Positions 8,573-15,660 of a stretch of DNA of 64,000 nt are shown piece by piece. A program made the translations under genes and the position numbers. Within the stretch, counting starts at the first letter, position 1, and each line of letters opens with the position of its first letter. A model generated the notes under the pieces. The model had not been told where the DNA came from, ran no database searches, and was given only the letters and a program-made list of their open reading frames with translations. The stretch comes from Mycobacterium asiaticum DSM 44297 (GTDB lineage Bacteria; Actinomycetota; Actinomycetes; Mycobacteriales; Mycobacteriaceae), in NCBI RefSeq assembly GCF_000613245.1, contig NZ_HG964937.1, forward strand, positions 245,405 to 309,404. Direction: 5' to 3'.

Positions 8573-8871
8573 GTGCAGTTCGGATCAACCGCGAGCACCA
8601 GGCCCATCAAGTCGTCGAGCGCGTGACCGATCCGGGGGTCGGCGAGCTCGTAACGCATCCTGCGACCTTCCGGAACTGCGGCGACGAGGCCGCACCCGCG
8701 CAAGCAAGCCAGGTGATTCGACAGGATCTGGCGCGAGACGCCGATTTGGTCGGCCAACTGCGCCGGGTAACTGGGCTCACGGTTGAGTCTGAGCAGGATC
8801 CGGGTCCGGGTCGAGTCGGACAGCGCATGGCCGAAGCGTGCCAGCGCATCGATATGGCTTACCTGCAGCAT
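8569..8871 (-). CDS. ArsR/SmtB-family metal sensor, CmtR-like
   Basis: 100 aa winged-helix repressor. The pattern closely follows M. tuberculosis CmtR, the Cd(II)/Pb(II) sensor: recognition helix region SRQILSNHLACLRGCGL, wing EGRRMRYEL, and C-terminal AVDPNCT. The three CmtR metal ligands (Cys57, Cys61, Cys102) have counterparts here at Cys56, Cys60 and Cys99. ATG 8871 is preferred over an upstream TTG (8886), because the TTG falls inside the dyad operator 8881-8914. Metal binding would release DNA and derepress this gene and the coupled DUF3703 gene. Confidence 0.88.
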   Translation of the reverse strand: MLQVSHIDALARFGHALSDSTRTRILLRLNREPSYPAQLADQIGVSRQILSNHLACLRGCGLVAAVPEGRRMRYELADPRIGHALDDLMGLVLAVDPNCT

Positions 8872-8880
8872 GCGGCAATA

Positions 8881-8914
8881 GTACAAAAAATTCTGTATTC
8901 AGAAAACCATGTAC
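8881..8914. promoter_or_regulatory. dyad operator/promoter of the cmtR-like operon
   Basis: A symmetric element centred at 8897.5, starting 10 nt upstream of the cmtR-like ATG. Inner arms TTCTG/CAGAA flank TATT; outer arms GTACA/TGTAC are equidistant from the centre. Size and position fit an ArsR/SmtB-type autoregulatory operator. It is AT-rich against a GC-rich background. Confidence 0.6.
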
Positions 8915-8940
8915 TTTATGTGGCATTCCAGGATGCCCGT

Positions 8941-9465
8941 TTATGCGCTATTGGGGTCGGCCACCTGGACATCCGGGCCCACATCACCGACCCGCGTCGC
9001 GGTGAACGGAATGACGATGGGTGCGCAGGGCGCCTCCAATTGAGTGCTGACGCCCACAAAGGTTCCGTCGGCTTTCACTTGGAAGGAGAGAGTTTCGGTC
9101 CCCTGCTTGATCGTGTTGTTGCAGGTGAACATTTTCCACCTGGTCGCCACCCACTGGTCACGGTTCTCGCGGAAGACGAGCGCTCCTTCCTCGGGTGGTT
9201 GCAGCCAGGTGGGGCCGATCGAGGTGTCCCAGGCAGTCGCGACGCATCCGGAAGGTGGGCAGGCGGAGCGCATAGCGATCAATGTGGAGTGCGAACCTGT
9301 TGGCTTCGGCGCACCGTCGACCGTCTGCTTACTGCCGTCGAAGTCGAACCGGTACGTTCCATCGGCCAATGCCGAGGCTGACGCAACACCCGGTATCGCT
9401 AACGGGATTGCCGGGCCGAGGGCGACCGCGACGGCAGCCGCCAGGAGAACGCGAGAATTGGTCAT
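8941..9465 (-). CDS. secreted protein with Cys-containing extracellular sensor-like domain
   Basis: 174 aa from ATG 9465 (MTNSRVLL); an ATG 15 nt upstream is possible. A signal peptide (residues 1-31, cleavage near ASA) is followed by a domain starting DGTYRFDFDGSKQTVDGAP. It has CPPSGCVAT, a third Cys at MFTCNN, a fourth at EAPCAP, and ends FTATRVGDVGPDVQVADP. From memory this matches a domain common in mycobacterial exported proteins and in ectodomains of some Ser/Thr kinases. It is distantly similar to the secreted protein at 4073-4522. Role unknown. Confidence 0.8.
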   Translation of the reverse strand: MTNSRVLLAAAVAVALGPAIPLAIPGVASASALADGTYRFDFDGSKQTVDGAPKPTGSHSTLIAMRSACPPSGCVATAWDTSIGPTWLQPPEEGALVFRENRDQWVATRWKMFTCNNTIKQGTETLSFQVKADGTFVGVSTQLEAPCAPIVIPFTATRVGDVGPDVQVADPNSA

Positions 9466-9541
9466 AACGGCGGCTCTCAATCAATTCGCTATCAACCGAT
9501 TGTCAGCCGGTGAGGGGGCCGTCGCAAGGGCTTTGCGCCAG

Positions 9542-10132
9542 TCAGTTGAACGGAATGTTGTTGCCGGTCTTGGCGAGTTGATATTGGTCAGAAAGCTCCG
9601 CGTAGCGGGCCCGGATTTGCTGCTCCCGCTGACGGAGCGATTCGCGTTCTTGCTGCGGTTCGGTGTTGACCAGTTCCGGAATCGAATACGCCGACCAGAA
9701 GGCGTTGCTCGCCCGGTAGTCGCCGTTTTCCACCCCGAACACTTCATTGAGGATCCGGAGGTCATGGGGAATACCAAACGCGTCCCGGGAATCCTCGTAG
9801 CTGAAGAAGTAGTAGAAGTTGTCGAATCCGGCCCAGGTGATGGCGGATAGGCACAGCGGGCACGGTTCGTGTGTGGATAGGAAGATCAAATCGCGCGTCG
9901 ACGGCCGGTCCGGCATCTCGTAGAACTGGTTCAGCGTGCTGATCTCTCCGTGCAGCAGCGGATTGTTCGTCTCTGCGTTGGTGCCCGTGATGACGACCGA
10001 CAGATCGGACTTTCGCAACAAGGCGGCGCCGAAGACCTTGTTGCCCTGCGCAACTCCCCGCGCGGTCATTGGCAGGATGTCGCGTTCCATAACATCGAGC
10101 AAGCGAGTCGCGGTTGCGGCGTTTTCCCGCAT
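9542..10132 (-). CDS. cytidine/nucleoside deaminase-fold protein
   Basis: 196 aa. Zinc-site motifs of the deaminase superfamily are intact: HGE (His61, catalytic Glu63) and PCPLC (Cys91, Cys94). The N-terminal helix and GAALLRKSDLSVVITGTN match the fold's first strands. The C-terminal third (from about residue 150) is an Arg/Gln/Glu-rich helical extension (ESLRQREQQIRARYAEL), probably coiled coil and not part of the usual fold. The deaminated substrate cannot be assigned; free nucleosides, guanine or modified bases are all possible. The gene is separate from its neighbours and has no signal peptide. Confidence 0.82.
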   Translation of the reverse strand: MRENAATATRLLDVMERDILPMTARGVAQGNKVFGAALLRKSDLSVVITGTNAETNNPLLHGEISTLNQFYEMPDRPSTRDLIFLSTHEPCPLCLSAITWAGFDNFYYFFSYEDSRDAFGIPHDLRILNEVFGVENGDYRASNAFWSAYSIPELVNTEPQQERESLRQREQQIRARYAELSDQYQLAKTGNNIPFN

Positions 10133-10314
10133 CGCGTCAGCGTATCGCTAAGGTGCCGCCTACCGAGGCCTTTCAGTAGGTTGGTCGGCAAAACGCCATG
10201 GCGAGTGCAACAGTCGAATCCGCGACGGGGGGTCGGTGGCTCAGTGATGCAAGCAGATAACGAACCGATGGGGCTCAGCAGAACCGCGACCGACTCGAGC
10301 CCTGGCTCGCTCGA

Positions 10315-11166
10315 GTGAACCGCATTCTCGAAGTCCCCGTGACGGGCGGGCCGTACGCGCTGACCGTAGGGCCCGACGGTGCAATGTGGGTGACGCTGGT
10401 GCACAGCGGTTCGATCGCTCGCGTGAGGAGCGATGGTGGCCTCGATGTGTATCCCGTTGCGCCGCAGAGTAAGCCGTCGATCATCGTCGCGGGACCGGAC
10501 GGTGCATTGTGGTTTACCCGAACCGGTGACGACCGGATCGGGCGCATCAGCCTGGGCGGTGACCTGAGCGCCTTCGAATTGGCCAGTGGCAGTGCTCCTT
10601 TCGGCCTCGTAGCGGGGCCGGAGGGGGCGCTGTGGTTCACCGCGATGACGTCCGGTGTGGTGGGTCGGATCGACGTCGACGGGGCAGTGACGGAGGTGGC
10701 CGCCCCAGGCGGTACGCCGTCGATGATCGCCACCGGTCCCGACGGAGCGCTGTGGTTCACACTGAACCAGGCCAATGCCATCGGCCGACTGGAGCCGTCG
10801 GGCGACCTCATCATTCGCGACCTGCCGTCGCCGGGCGCCGGTCCAGTCGGCATAGCCGCCACACACGACGACGCGGTGTGGTTCACCGAGATCCTGGCCG
10901 ACAAGCTCGGTCGCATCCCGATCGACGACGCCATCCAAGAACTCGATTTGCCGGGCAAACCGCACGCGGTGGTCGCCAATCCCACCGGCGGTGTCTGGGT
11001 GAGCTTGTGGGGGAGCGACCAGATCGCAGGTGTCAGCGCCGACGGTGAGGTCACGTTGATCGACCTGCCCGCGGGCAGCGAGCCGCACGGGCTGGCGATC
11101 GGACCCGACGGTGCGTTGTGGGTAGCGCTCGAGGCGGGATACGTCATGAGACTGCCCACGGTCTGA
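10315..11166 (+). CDS. virginiamycin B lyase (Vgb)-like seven-bladed beta-propeller
   Basis: 283 aa, close to the 290-300 aa usual for Vgb. Repeated GPDGALWFT-type blades occur about every 42 residues. Vgb opens the cyclic streptogramin B depsipeptide using two His and a Glu; matching residues are His217 (GKPHAVV) and Glu256/His258 (SEPHGLA), with the expected E-x-H spacing and a 41-residue gap. The GTG start at 10315 has no clear Shine-Dalgarno sequence. Many Vgb homologs in actinobacteria have no proven antibiotic role, so activity is inferred. A fragment of a related gene lies at 13678-13758. Confidence 0.85.
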   Translation: MNRILEVPVTGGPYALTVGPDGAMWVTLVHSGSIARVRSDGGLDVYPVAPQSKPSIIVAGPDGALWFTRTGDDRIGRISLGGDLSAFELASGSAPFGLVAGPEGALWFTAMTSGVVGRIDVDGAVTEVAAPGGTPSMIATGPDGALWFTLNQANAIGRLEPSGDLIIRDLPSPGAGPVGIAATHDDAVWFTEILADKLGRIPIDDAIQELDLPGKPHAVVANPTGGVWVSLWGSDQIAGVSADGEVTLIDLPAGSEPHGLAIGPDGALWVALEAGYVMRLPTV

Positions 11167-11361
11167 CGGCAAGAATCAGTCAATCCCGTTGCTCGGCAGA
11201 ACCATTCGATTTGACTTGTCGGATCCGCACCTGGCGACGCAATTTCCGAGGCAAAAAGGTTTGGGGCAGCTGCTTTTGGTTATGCCACTAAAGTGCGGTC
11301 CGCCCCGCCGACAATTGGGCGACCGCTCGAACAATCGCGGAGTAAATAAAAGGAGCCCATC
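11167..11361. other. intergenic region upstream of the MPT63-like gene
   Basis: 195 nt without a coding call. It should carry the promoter of the exported-protein gene: a TTGACT at 11211-11216 could be a -35, but I see no convincing -10 at the right distance. AAAGGAG at about 11352 is the ribosome binding site of that gene. Confidence 0.3.
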
Positions 11362-11913
11362 GTGAGGTTCACCATCGCCACCCTCAAGGCGGTCATTTGT
11401 GCTGTGGGAATAGCTGCGGCAGCCGCATTCGGCGCAGGAGTCGCCTCTGCCGCGCCGCCGAATGTCCAGCCCTTCGGGTCGAGTCAACAGCTGATCAACG
11501 GGCCAATGACTATCACTTACACGGTGAGCAATCTGCAGCCCAGCACTGTCGCAATTCCGGGTTACACCCCTAAGGGCACCCTCTACCAGGCGGACATCAC
11601 CGCCAGGTCGGACGCCGGCACGGTCACGCCGATGGTCAAGAACTTCAGCGCCCGCGGACCCAACGGTCAGACCTACAAGCTGATCGACAAGGCACAGGTC
11701 CCAGGAGGCCTGAACCCGGCGCCCATCCCGCAAGGCAGCGAATCGACCGGCACGCTCTACTTCGACGTGACGGGTGCCCCGGCCAACGGTGTCGTCTACA
11801 ACGACGGGCTCCAGGACATCCTCATCTGGACTTCGAATATCCCGGAGGGCGCGACCCCAAGCGAGTCGCCGTCTAACCCGGTGCCGGGTGGGCTTCCCGC
11901 TCCGGCGAGTTAA
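11362..11913 (+). CDS. MPT63-family secreted immunoglobulin-like protein
   Basis: 183 aa, GTG start with AAAGGAG upstream. The signal peptide (residues 1-30) ends ASAAP. The mature part follows the MPT63 (DUF1942) pattern: VSNLQPSTVAIPGYTPKG, SVTP-like VTPMVKNFSARG, IPQGSESTGTLYFDVTG, and YNDGLQDILIW. MPT63 is a major secreted antigen with an Ig-like beta-sandwich and unknown function. This copy adds a Pro/Ser-rich tail (TPSESPSNPVPGG) absent from classical MPT63. M. tuberculosis keeps mpt63 at another locus (Rv1926c), so this is probably a paralog. It is followed by a strong hairpin terminator. Confidence 0.88.
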   Translation: MRFTIATLKAVICAVGIAAAAAFGAGVASAAPPNVQPFGSSQQLINGPMTITYTVSNLQPSTVAIPGYTPKGTLYQADITARSDAGTVTPMVKNFSARGPNGQTYKLIDKAQVPGGLNPAPIPQGSESTGTLYFDVTGAPANGVVYNDGLQDILIWTSNIPEGATPSESPSNPVPGGLPAPAS

Positions 11914-11927
11914 CCCGCTCCAAAAGG

Positions 11928-11960
11928 CTCCCCGCGCCACAGCAGTGGCGCGGGGAGTTT
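11928..11960 (+). terminator. intrinsic-type terminator after the MPT63-like gene
   Basis: A perfect 13-bp GC-rich stem (arms 11928-11940 and 11945-11957) with AGCA loop, followed by only three T residues. The stem is very stable, but the short U-tract is typical of mycobacterial terminators. Confidence 0.75.
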
Positions 11961-12012
11961 CCAGCGGTGTGAGCCGCTGTTTCATCGGACGAACCGTGCG
12001 TATCGTCAGCGC

Positions 12013-12600
12013 ATGAGAACTTCGGAGGCTAGCCGAGTAACTCCGACTACCGACGAGCGCAGCGCGATCGCCACTCTTACGATCGCGTTCAGCAGCGATC
12101 CCGTCGCCCGCTGGTTTCTGCCTGATGCAAGTCGCTACTTGACGTACTGGCCGCAATTCGTGAGTGCTCTGGCCGGGAATGCCTTCGTGGCCGGCACTGC
12201 CGACTCGGTCAGTGACTGCGCAGGAGTGGCCCTGTGGCTGCCACCCGACGTCGGTTCGGACGACGAGGCGATGGCGTCCATTGCGGTAGAGGCCGTACCG
12301 GACCACAACCAGGAAGAAGTCTTTGGCGTCTTGGGGCAGATGGGCGAATACCACCCAACGGAACGACACTGGTACCTCCCTCTGATCGGCGTCGACGCGC
12401 CCAAGCTGGGCGGCGGCCTCGGCTCGGCGCTACTGCGGCACGCTGCGTCGCGCTGCGACCGTGACGGCTTGCCCGCCTACCTCGAAGCGACCGACCCTCG
12501 CAACAGGCGGCTCTACGCCGCGCACGGGTTTGAGGAGCTCGGCGTTATCCAAGCCGGCGGTTCGCCGCCAATCTGGCCGATGCTGCGCAAGCCGCGCTGA
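12013..12600 (+). CDS. GNAT family N-acetyltransferase
   Basis: 195 aa. The acetyl-CoA binding motif A is visible as LPLIGVDAPKLGGGLGSALLRHA (from about residue 121; Q/R-x-x-G-x-G/A form relaxed to KLGGGLG), followed by LEATDPRNRRLYAAHGFEELG, the usual C-terminal GNAT strand-helix. The N-terminal part (TIAFSSDPVARWFLPDA) is typical of the Rv0133/Rv1347-like branch. The acceptor substrate is unknown. It begins 53 nt downstream of the terminator of the preceding gene, so it should have its own promoter. Confidence 0.88.
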   Translation: MRTSEASRVTPTTDERSAIATLTIAFSSDPVARWFLPDASRYLTYWPQFVSALAGNAFVAGTADSVSDCAGVALWLPPDVGSDDEAMASIAVEAVPDHNQEEVFGVLGQMGEYHPTERHWYLPLIGVDAPKLGGGLGSALLRHAASRCDRDGLPAYLEATDPRNRRLYAAHGFEELGVIQAGGSPPIWPMLRKPR

Positions 12601-12713
12601 ATTTGGGCGTGCTCCGGGAGTGCAAGCCAGTGCCGCGCTTTACCCCGATCGTTTGGGCGGCGCCGTTCCAAGGGTCTGAGGTCGACCGTCCTCCCAGGAC
12701 TACCCTCATAGCG

Positions 12714-13019
12714 GTGACGACGGGCCAGGATTTTGACACGATTCCCGCTGCGGAGATCAAGCGCGACGACAACATCGAATTCCCTGCGGGCAATCCAGAC
12801 GTGAAGTGGCACTTCGACGAGAACAGGGCATCGAGGCCGCCGTGCGACCAGCCGGGGGTGCAGTGGTATGTCGAGGAGCTGGGGGAACCTATGCTGGGCA
12901 GTCCGCTGGGCGATCTGTACAAATTCACCGTAAAAGAGGTCGGGGGTGCCGGCGCTGATGTCGAAGTCAAGATCAGGGGCCATGTGCCCGTTCGCCGCTA
13001 CCGGCGGCAACTGGGCTAG
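12714..13019 (+). CDS. hypothetical small protein
   Basis: 101 aa from GTG 12714 (VTTGQDFDTIPAAE); longer starts upstream are possible. It is acidic and soluble, not recognised. Visible elements: KRDDNIEFPAGNPDVKWHF, QPGVQWYVEELGEP and LYKFTVKEVGG, suggesting a small beta-rich protein. The opposite strand is also open over most of this span, so coding on this strand is likely but not certain. Its stop shares the palindrome CTAG with the convergent acetyltransferase stop. Confidence 0.5.
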   Translation: MTTGQDFDTIPAAEIKRDDNIEFPAGNPDVKWHFDENRASRPPCDQPGVQWYVEELGEPMLGSPLGDLYKFTVKEVGGAGADVEVKIRGHVPVRRYRRQLG

Positions 13020-13609
13020 GACGATTTTTGGGTGCTAACCCGGGGCTCGCGCCGCATCGTTAACGCGTCGACGCCGTTGTAGTACCCGGGGCGCAGGCCA
13101 ACCTGGTCGAATCCCACATCGCGGTACATCGCGATGGCGGCTTCGTTGTCGTAGCGAACTTCCAGATATACGGTGCCGCCCGCGGCGAATTCCAGCAGCT
13201 CGTTCAACAGCCGGCGGCCGATGCCGTGTCCTTGGTGCGCCGGGTCCACACCGATATTGCGCACCTCGTAGAACGACACACCGGTGAAGCCCGTGGAGCC
13301 CAAACGCACGATGCCGCCGTAACCGATCAGCGTTCCGGCCGTGCGCGCGCTCACGAAATAACCGTCCGTGTTGGCCAGTTCGCGTTCGAATATGGCCGCC
13401 GACCAGGGCTCGTCGCGCGCGAACAGAACGGCGTCCAACTCGGCGCATCTGCTGACGTCCGACGGCAACAGCGCACCGATCACCACCGGCTCCACTGGCT
13501 CGGCCATCGGGCCACGACGGCCGCTGTGGCCCGATATCGAGGGACGAGGAGGGGGCTCAGGAAGCGGCTTCGGCATCGGATCGTCAGCGCTCGTCGAGGT
13601 CCCCTTCAT
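13016..13609 (-). CDS. RimI-like GNAT N-acetyltransferase
   Basis: 197 aa from ATG 13609. The GNAT domain begins near residue 40 (VVIGALLPSDVSRCAELDAVLF), so ATG 13507 (MAEPVEP) is a realistic shorter start. RimI-type features: NIGVDPAHQGHGIGRRLLNELL (motif A), YLEVRYDNEAAIAMYRDVGF and YYNGVDALTM. RimI proteins acetylate protein N-termini such as ribosomal S18; however mycobacterial rimI normally sits beside tsaD, so this is better viewed as a paralog of unproven substrate. The first 34 residues are Pro-rich and doubtful. No clear Shine-Dalgarno precedes 13609. Confidence 0.85.
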   Translation of the reverse strand: MKGTSTSADDPMPKPLPEPPPRPSISGHSGRRGPMAEPVEPVVIGALLPSDVSRCAELDAVLFARDEPWSAAIFERELANTDGYFVSARTAGTLIGYGGIVRLGSTGFTGVSFYEVRNIGVDPAHQGHGIGRRLLNELLEFAAGGTVYLEVRYDNEAAIAMYRDVGFDQVGLRPGYYNGVDALTMRREPRVSTQKSS

Positions 13610-13677
13610 GCTGACCGTGCAGCGAACCGGCCCGACCTGCTTGGACTTGCGATGCTACGCCAGCTGATCTCGTCCGT

Positions 13678-13758
13678 TATCCGGTTGGGCCGCAGAGCAA
13701 GCCGTCGATCACTGTTGCGGAACCCGGCGGCATACTGTGGCTCACCCGCACCGAGGTG
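13678..13758 (+). pseudogene. remnant of a second Vgb-like propeller gene
   Basis: About 81 nt align without gaps to 10450-10530 inside the intact Vgb-like gene, with roughly 80 percent identical bases by eye. Read in the matching frame it encodes YPVGPQSKPSITVAEPGG and then LWLTRTE, against YPVAPQSKPSIIVAGPDG and LWFTRTG in the intact gene. There is no start, and homology stops on both sides. It lies 52 bp from the 3' end of tRNA-Arg, a common recombination point. Confidence 0.7.
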
Positions 13759-13810
13759 CTTACCCGCTCGTTGGATGGCGATCCCGGCCGAGGCCGAATC
13801 AAACCACGAG

Positions 13811-13883
13811 TGCCCCCGGCAGGATTCGAACCTGCGGCCTTCTGCTCCGGAGGCAGACGCTCTATCCCCTGAGCTACGGGGGC
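13811..13883 (-). tRNA. tRNA-Arg (anticodon CCG)
   Basis: 73-nt cloverleaf on the minus strand: acceptor GCCCCCG pairing with CGGGGGC, T-loop GGTTCGAATCC, anticodon stem CTGCC/GGCAG-like with loop CTCCGGA giving anticodon CCG, discriminator A. CCA is not encoded. It reads CGG arginine codons, frequent in this GC-rich genome, and lies just upstream of argS, whose product charges it. Confidence 0.95.
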
Positions 13884-14007
13884 GCACTCACTACTCGTCG
13901 CGCCATGGGGCTTGAACAGCCCCGCCAGACTAACGCATCCGGGTGATCGTCCGACCACCGGTAATGGATTCGGGGCGCGAGGCCCTCAGCCAATAGGATG
14001 GACGCTC

Positions 14008-15660
14008 GTGACCCCCGCCGACCTCGCCGAGCTGCTCAAAATCACCGCCACCGCGGTGCTGGCCGAGCATGACCTCGACGTGTCCGCGTTGCCTCAGACG
14101 GTCACCGTCGAACGCCCGCGCAACCCCGAGCACGGCGATTACGCCTCCAACCTGGCCCTGCAGCTCGGCAAAAAGGTCGGCGCCAACCCCCGTGAGCTGG
14201 CCGGATGGCTTGCCGAGGCGCTGACAAAGTCCGACGGCATCGCCAGTGCCGAGGTGGCTGGACCGGGCTTCATCAACATGCGGCTGGAGACCTCCGCCCA
14301 GGCCAAGATCGTCAACGACGTCCTCGACGCCGGCGACAGCTTCGGTCACTCCCAGCTGCTGGCCGGCCACCACGTCAACCTGGAGTTCGTCTCCGCCAAC
14401 CCCACCGGGCCCATTCACATCGGCGGCACCCGGTGGGCCGCCGTCGGCGACGCGCTCGGCCGGCTCCTGACGACCCAGGGCGCCGACGTGGTCCGCGAGT
14501 ACTACTTCAACGACCACGGCGCACAGATCGACCGCTTCGCTGACTCCCTGGTCGCCGCGGCCAAGGGCGAGCCGGCCCCGGAAGACGGGTATGCGGGCAC
14601 CTACATCATCGACATCGCCGCACAGGTGTTGCAGAAATCACCCGACGCGCTGAGCCTGCCGCCGGCCGAAATGCGCGAGACGTTCCGCGAGATCGGCGTC
14701 GACCTGATGTTCGCCCACATCAAGGAGTCGTTGCACGAGTTCGGCACCGATTTCGACGTCTACACCCACGAAGACTCGATGCACACCAGCGGCCGCGTCG
14801 ACGAGGCTATCGCGAAACTGCGTGAGAGCGGCAACATCTACGAAAAGGACGGCGCAACGTGGTTGCGCAGCAGCGCCTTCGGGGACGACAAAGACCGCGT
14901 CGTGATCAAGAGCGACGGCAAGCCGGCCTACGTCGCTGGTGACCTCGCCTACTACCTGGACAAGCGCGCCCGCGGTTTCGACCTGTGCATCTACATGCTG
15001 GGCGCCGACCACCACGGCTACATCGCGCGGCTCAAGGCCGCGGCCGCCGCATTCGGCGAGGATCCGGCCACCGTCGAGGTCCTCATCGGTCAGATGGTCA
15101 ACCTGGTGCGCGACGGCCAACCGGTCCGGATGAGCAAACGGGCCGGCACCGTGATCACCCTCGACGACCTGGTCGAGGCCATCGGCGTGGACGCCGCCCG
15201 GTACAGCCTGATCCGATCCTCGGTGGACACCCCGATCGACATCGACCTGGCGCTGTGGTCCTCGGCGTCCAACGAAAACCCGGTCTACTACGTGCAATAC
15301 GCGCACGCCCGGCTCTCGGCCCTAGCCCGCAACGCCGCCGAACTCGGCCTGATCCCCGACACCGGCCACCTCGAGCTGCTCAGCCACGACAAAGAGGGCA
15401 CGCTGCTGCGCACCATCGGCGAGTTTCCGCGGGTGCTCAAAACCGCGGCGGCCCTACGCGAACCGCACCGGGTATGCCGTTACTTAGAGGACCTCGCCGG
15501 CGACTACCACCGGTTCTACGACTCGTGCCGGGTGCTGCCGCAAGGCGACGAGCAGCCTACCGACCTGCACACCGCACGGCTGGCGCTGTGTCAGGCCACC
15601 CGCCAGGTCATCGCCAACGGATTGGCCATCCTCGGAGTCACCGCCCCGGAGAGAATGTGA
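14008..15660 (+). CDS. argS: arginyl-tRNA synthetase
   Basis: 550 aa, the same length as M. tuberculosis ArgS. Class I synthetase: the HIGH-type motif appears as [12 protein letters not shown], the KMSKS-type motif as RMSKRAG, and the C-terminal anticodon-binding domain as [17 protein letters not shown] followed by [21 protein letters not shown] chose GTG 14008 ([11 protein letters not shown]); an open frame reaches back to 13912 but lacks conserved content. The gene heads a tight run argS-lysA-hom-thrC-thrB with overlapping or nearly touching ends, suggesting one operon. Gene order matches Rv1292-Rv1296. Confidence 0.97.
   Translation: MTPADLAELLKITATAVLAEHDLDVSALPQTVTVERPRNPEHGDYASNLALQLGKKVGANPRELAGWLAEALTKSDGIASAEVAGPGFINMRLETSAQAKIVNDVLDAGDSFGHSQLLAGHHVNLEFVSANPTGPIHIGGTRWAAVGDALGRLLTTQGADVVREYYFNDHGAQIDRFADSLVAAAKGEPAPEDGYAGTYIIDIAAQVLQKSPDALSLPPAEMRETFREIGVDLMFAHIKESLHEFGTDFDVYTHEDSMHTSGRVDEAIAKLRESGNIYEKDGATWLRSSAFGDDKDRVVIKSDGKPAYVAGDLAYYLDKRARGFDLCIYMLGADHHGYIARLKAAAAAFGEDPATVEVLIGQMVNLVRDGQPVRMSKRAGTVITLDDLVEAIGVDAARYSLIRSSVDTPIDIDLALWSSASNENPVYYVQYAHARLSALARNAAELGLIPDTGHLELLSHDKEGTLLRTIGEFPRVLKTAAALREPHRVCRYLEDLAGDYHRFYDSCRVLPQGDEQPTDLHTARLALCQATRQVIANGLAILGVTAPERM

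Noticed and set aside
8872..8886. TTG start for the CmtR-like protein
   Set aside because: It lies inside the dyad operator and would add residues absent from CmtR; ATG 8871 fits better.
10066..11172. Long minus-strand frames opposite the Vgb-like gene
   Set aside because: The repetitive look comes from the propeller repeats read in reverse; they lack a start signal and homology.
12545..12970. Minus-strand frame opposite the 12714 gene
   Set aside because: Ser/Thr-rich with no recognisable pattern; the plus-strand product looks more like a folded protein. Confidence in either is moderate.
13811..13883. Attachment site for an integrated element at tRNA-Arg
   Set aside because: I searched the window by eye for a second copy of the tRNA 3' end and saw none; there is no integrase gene either.
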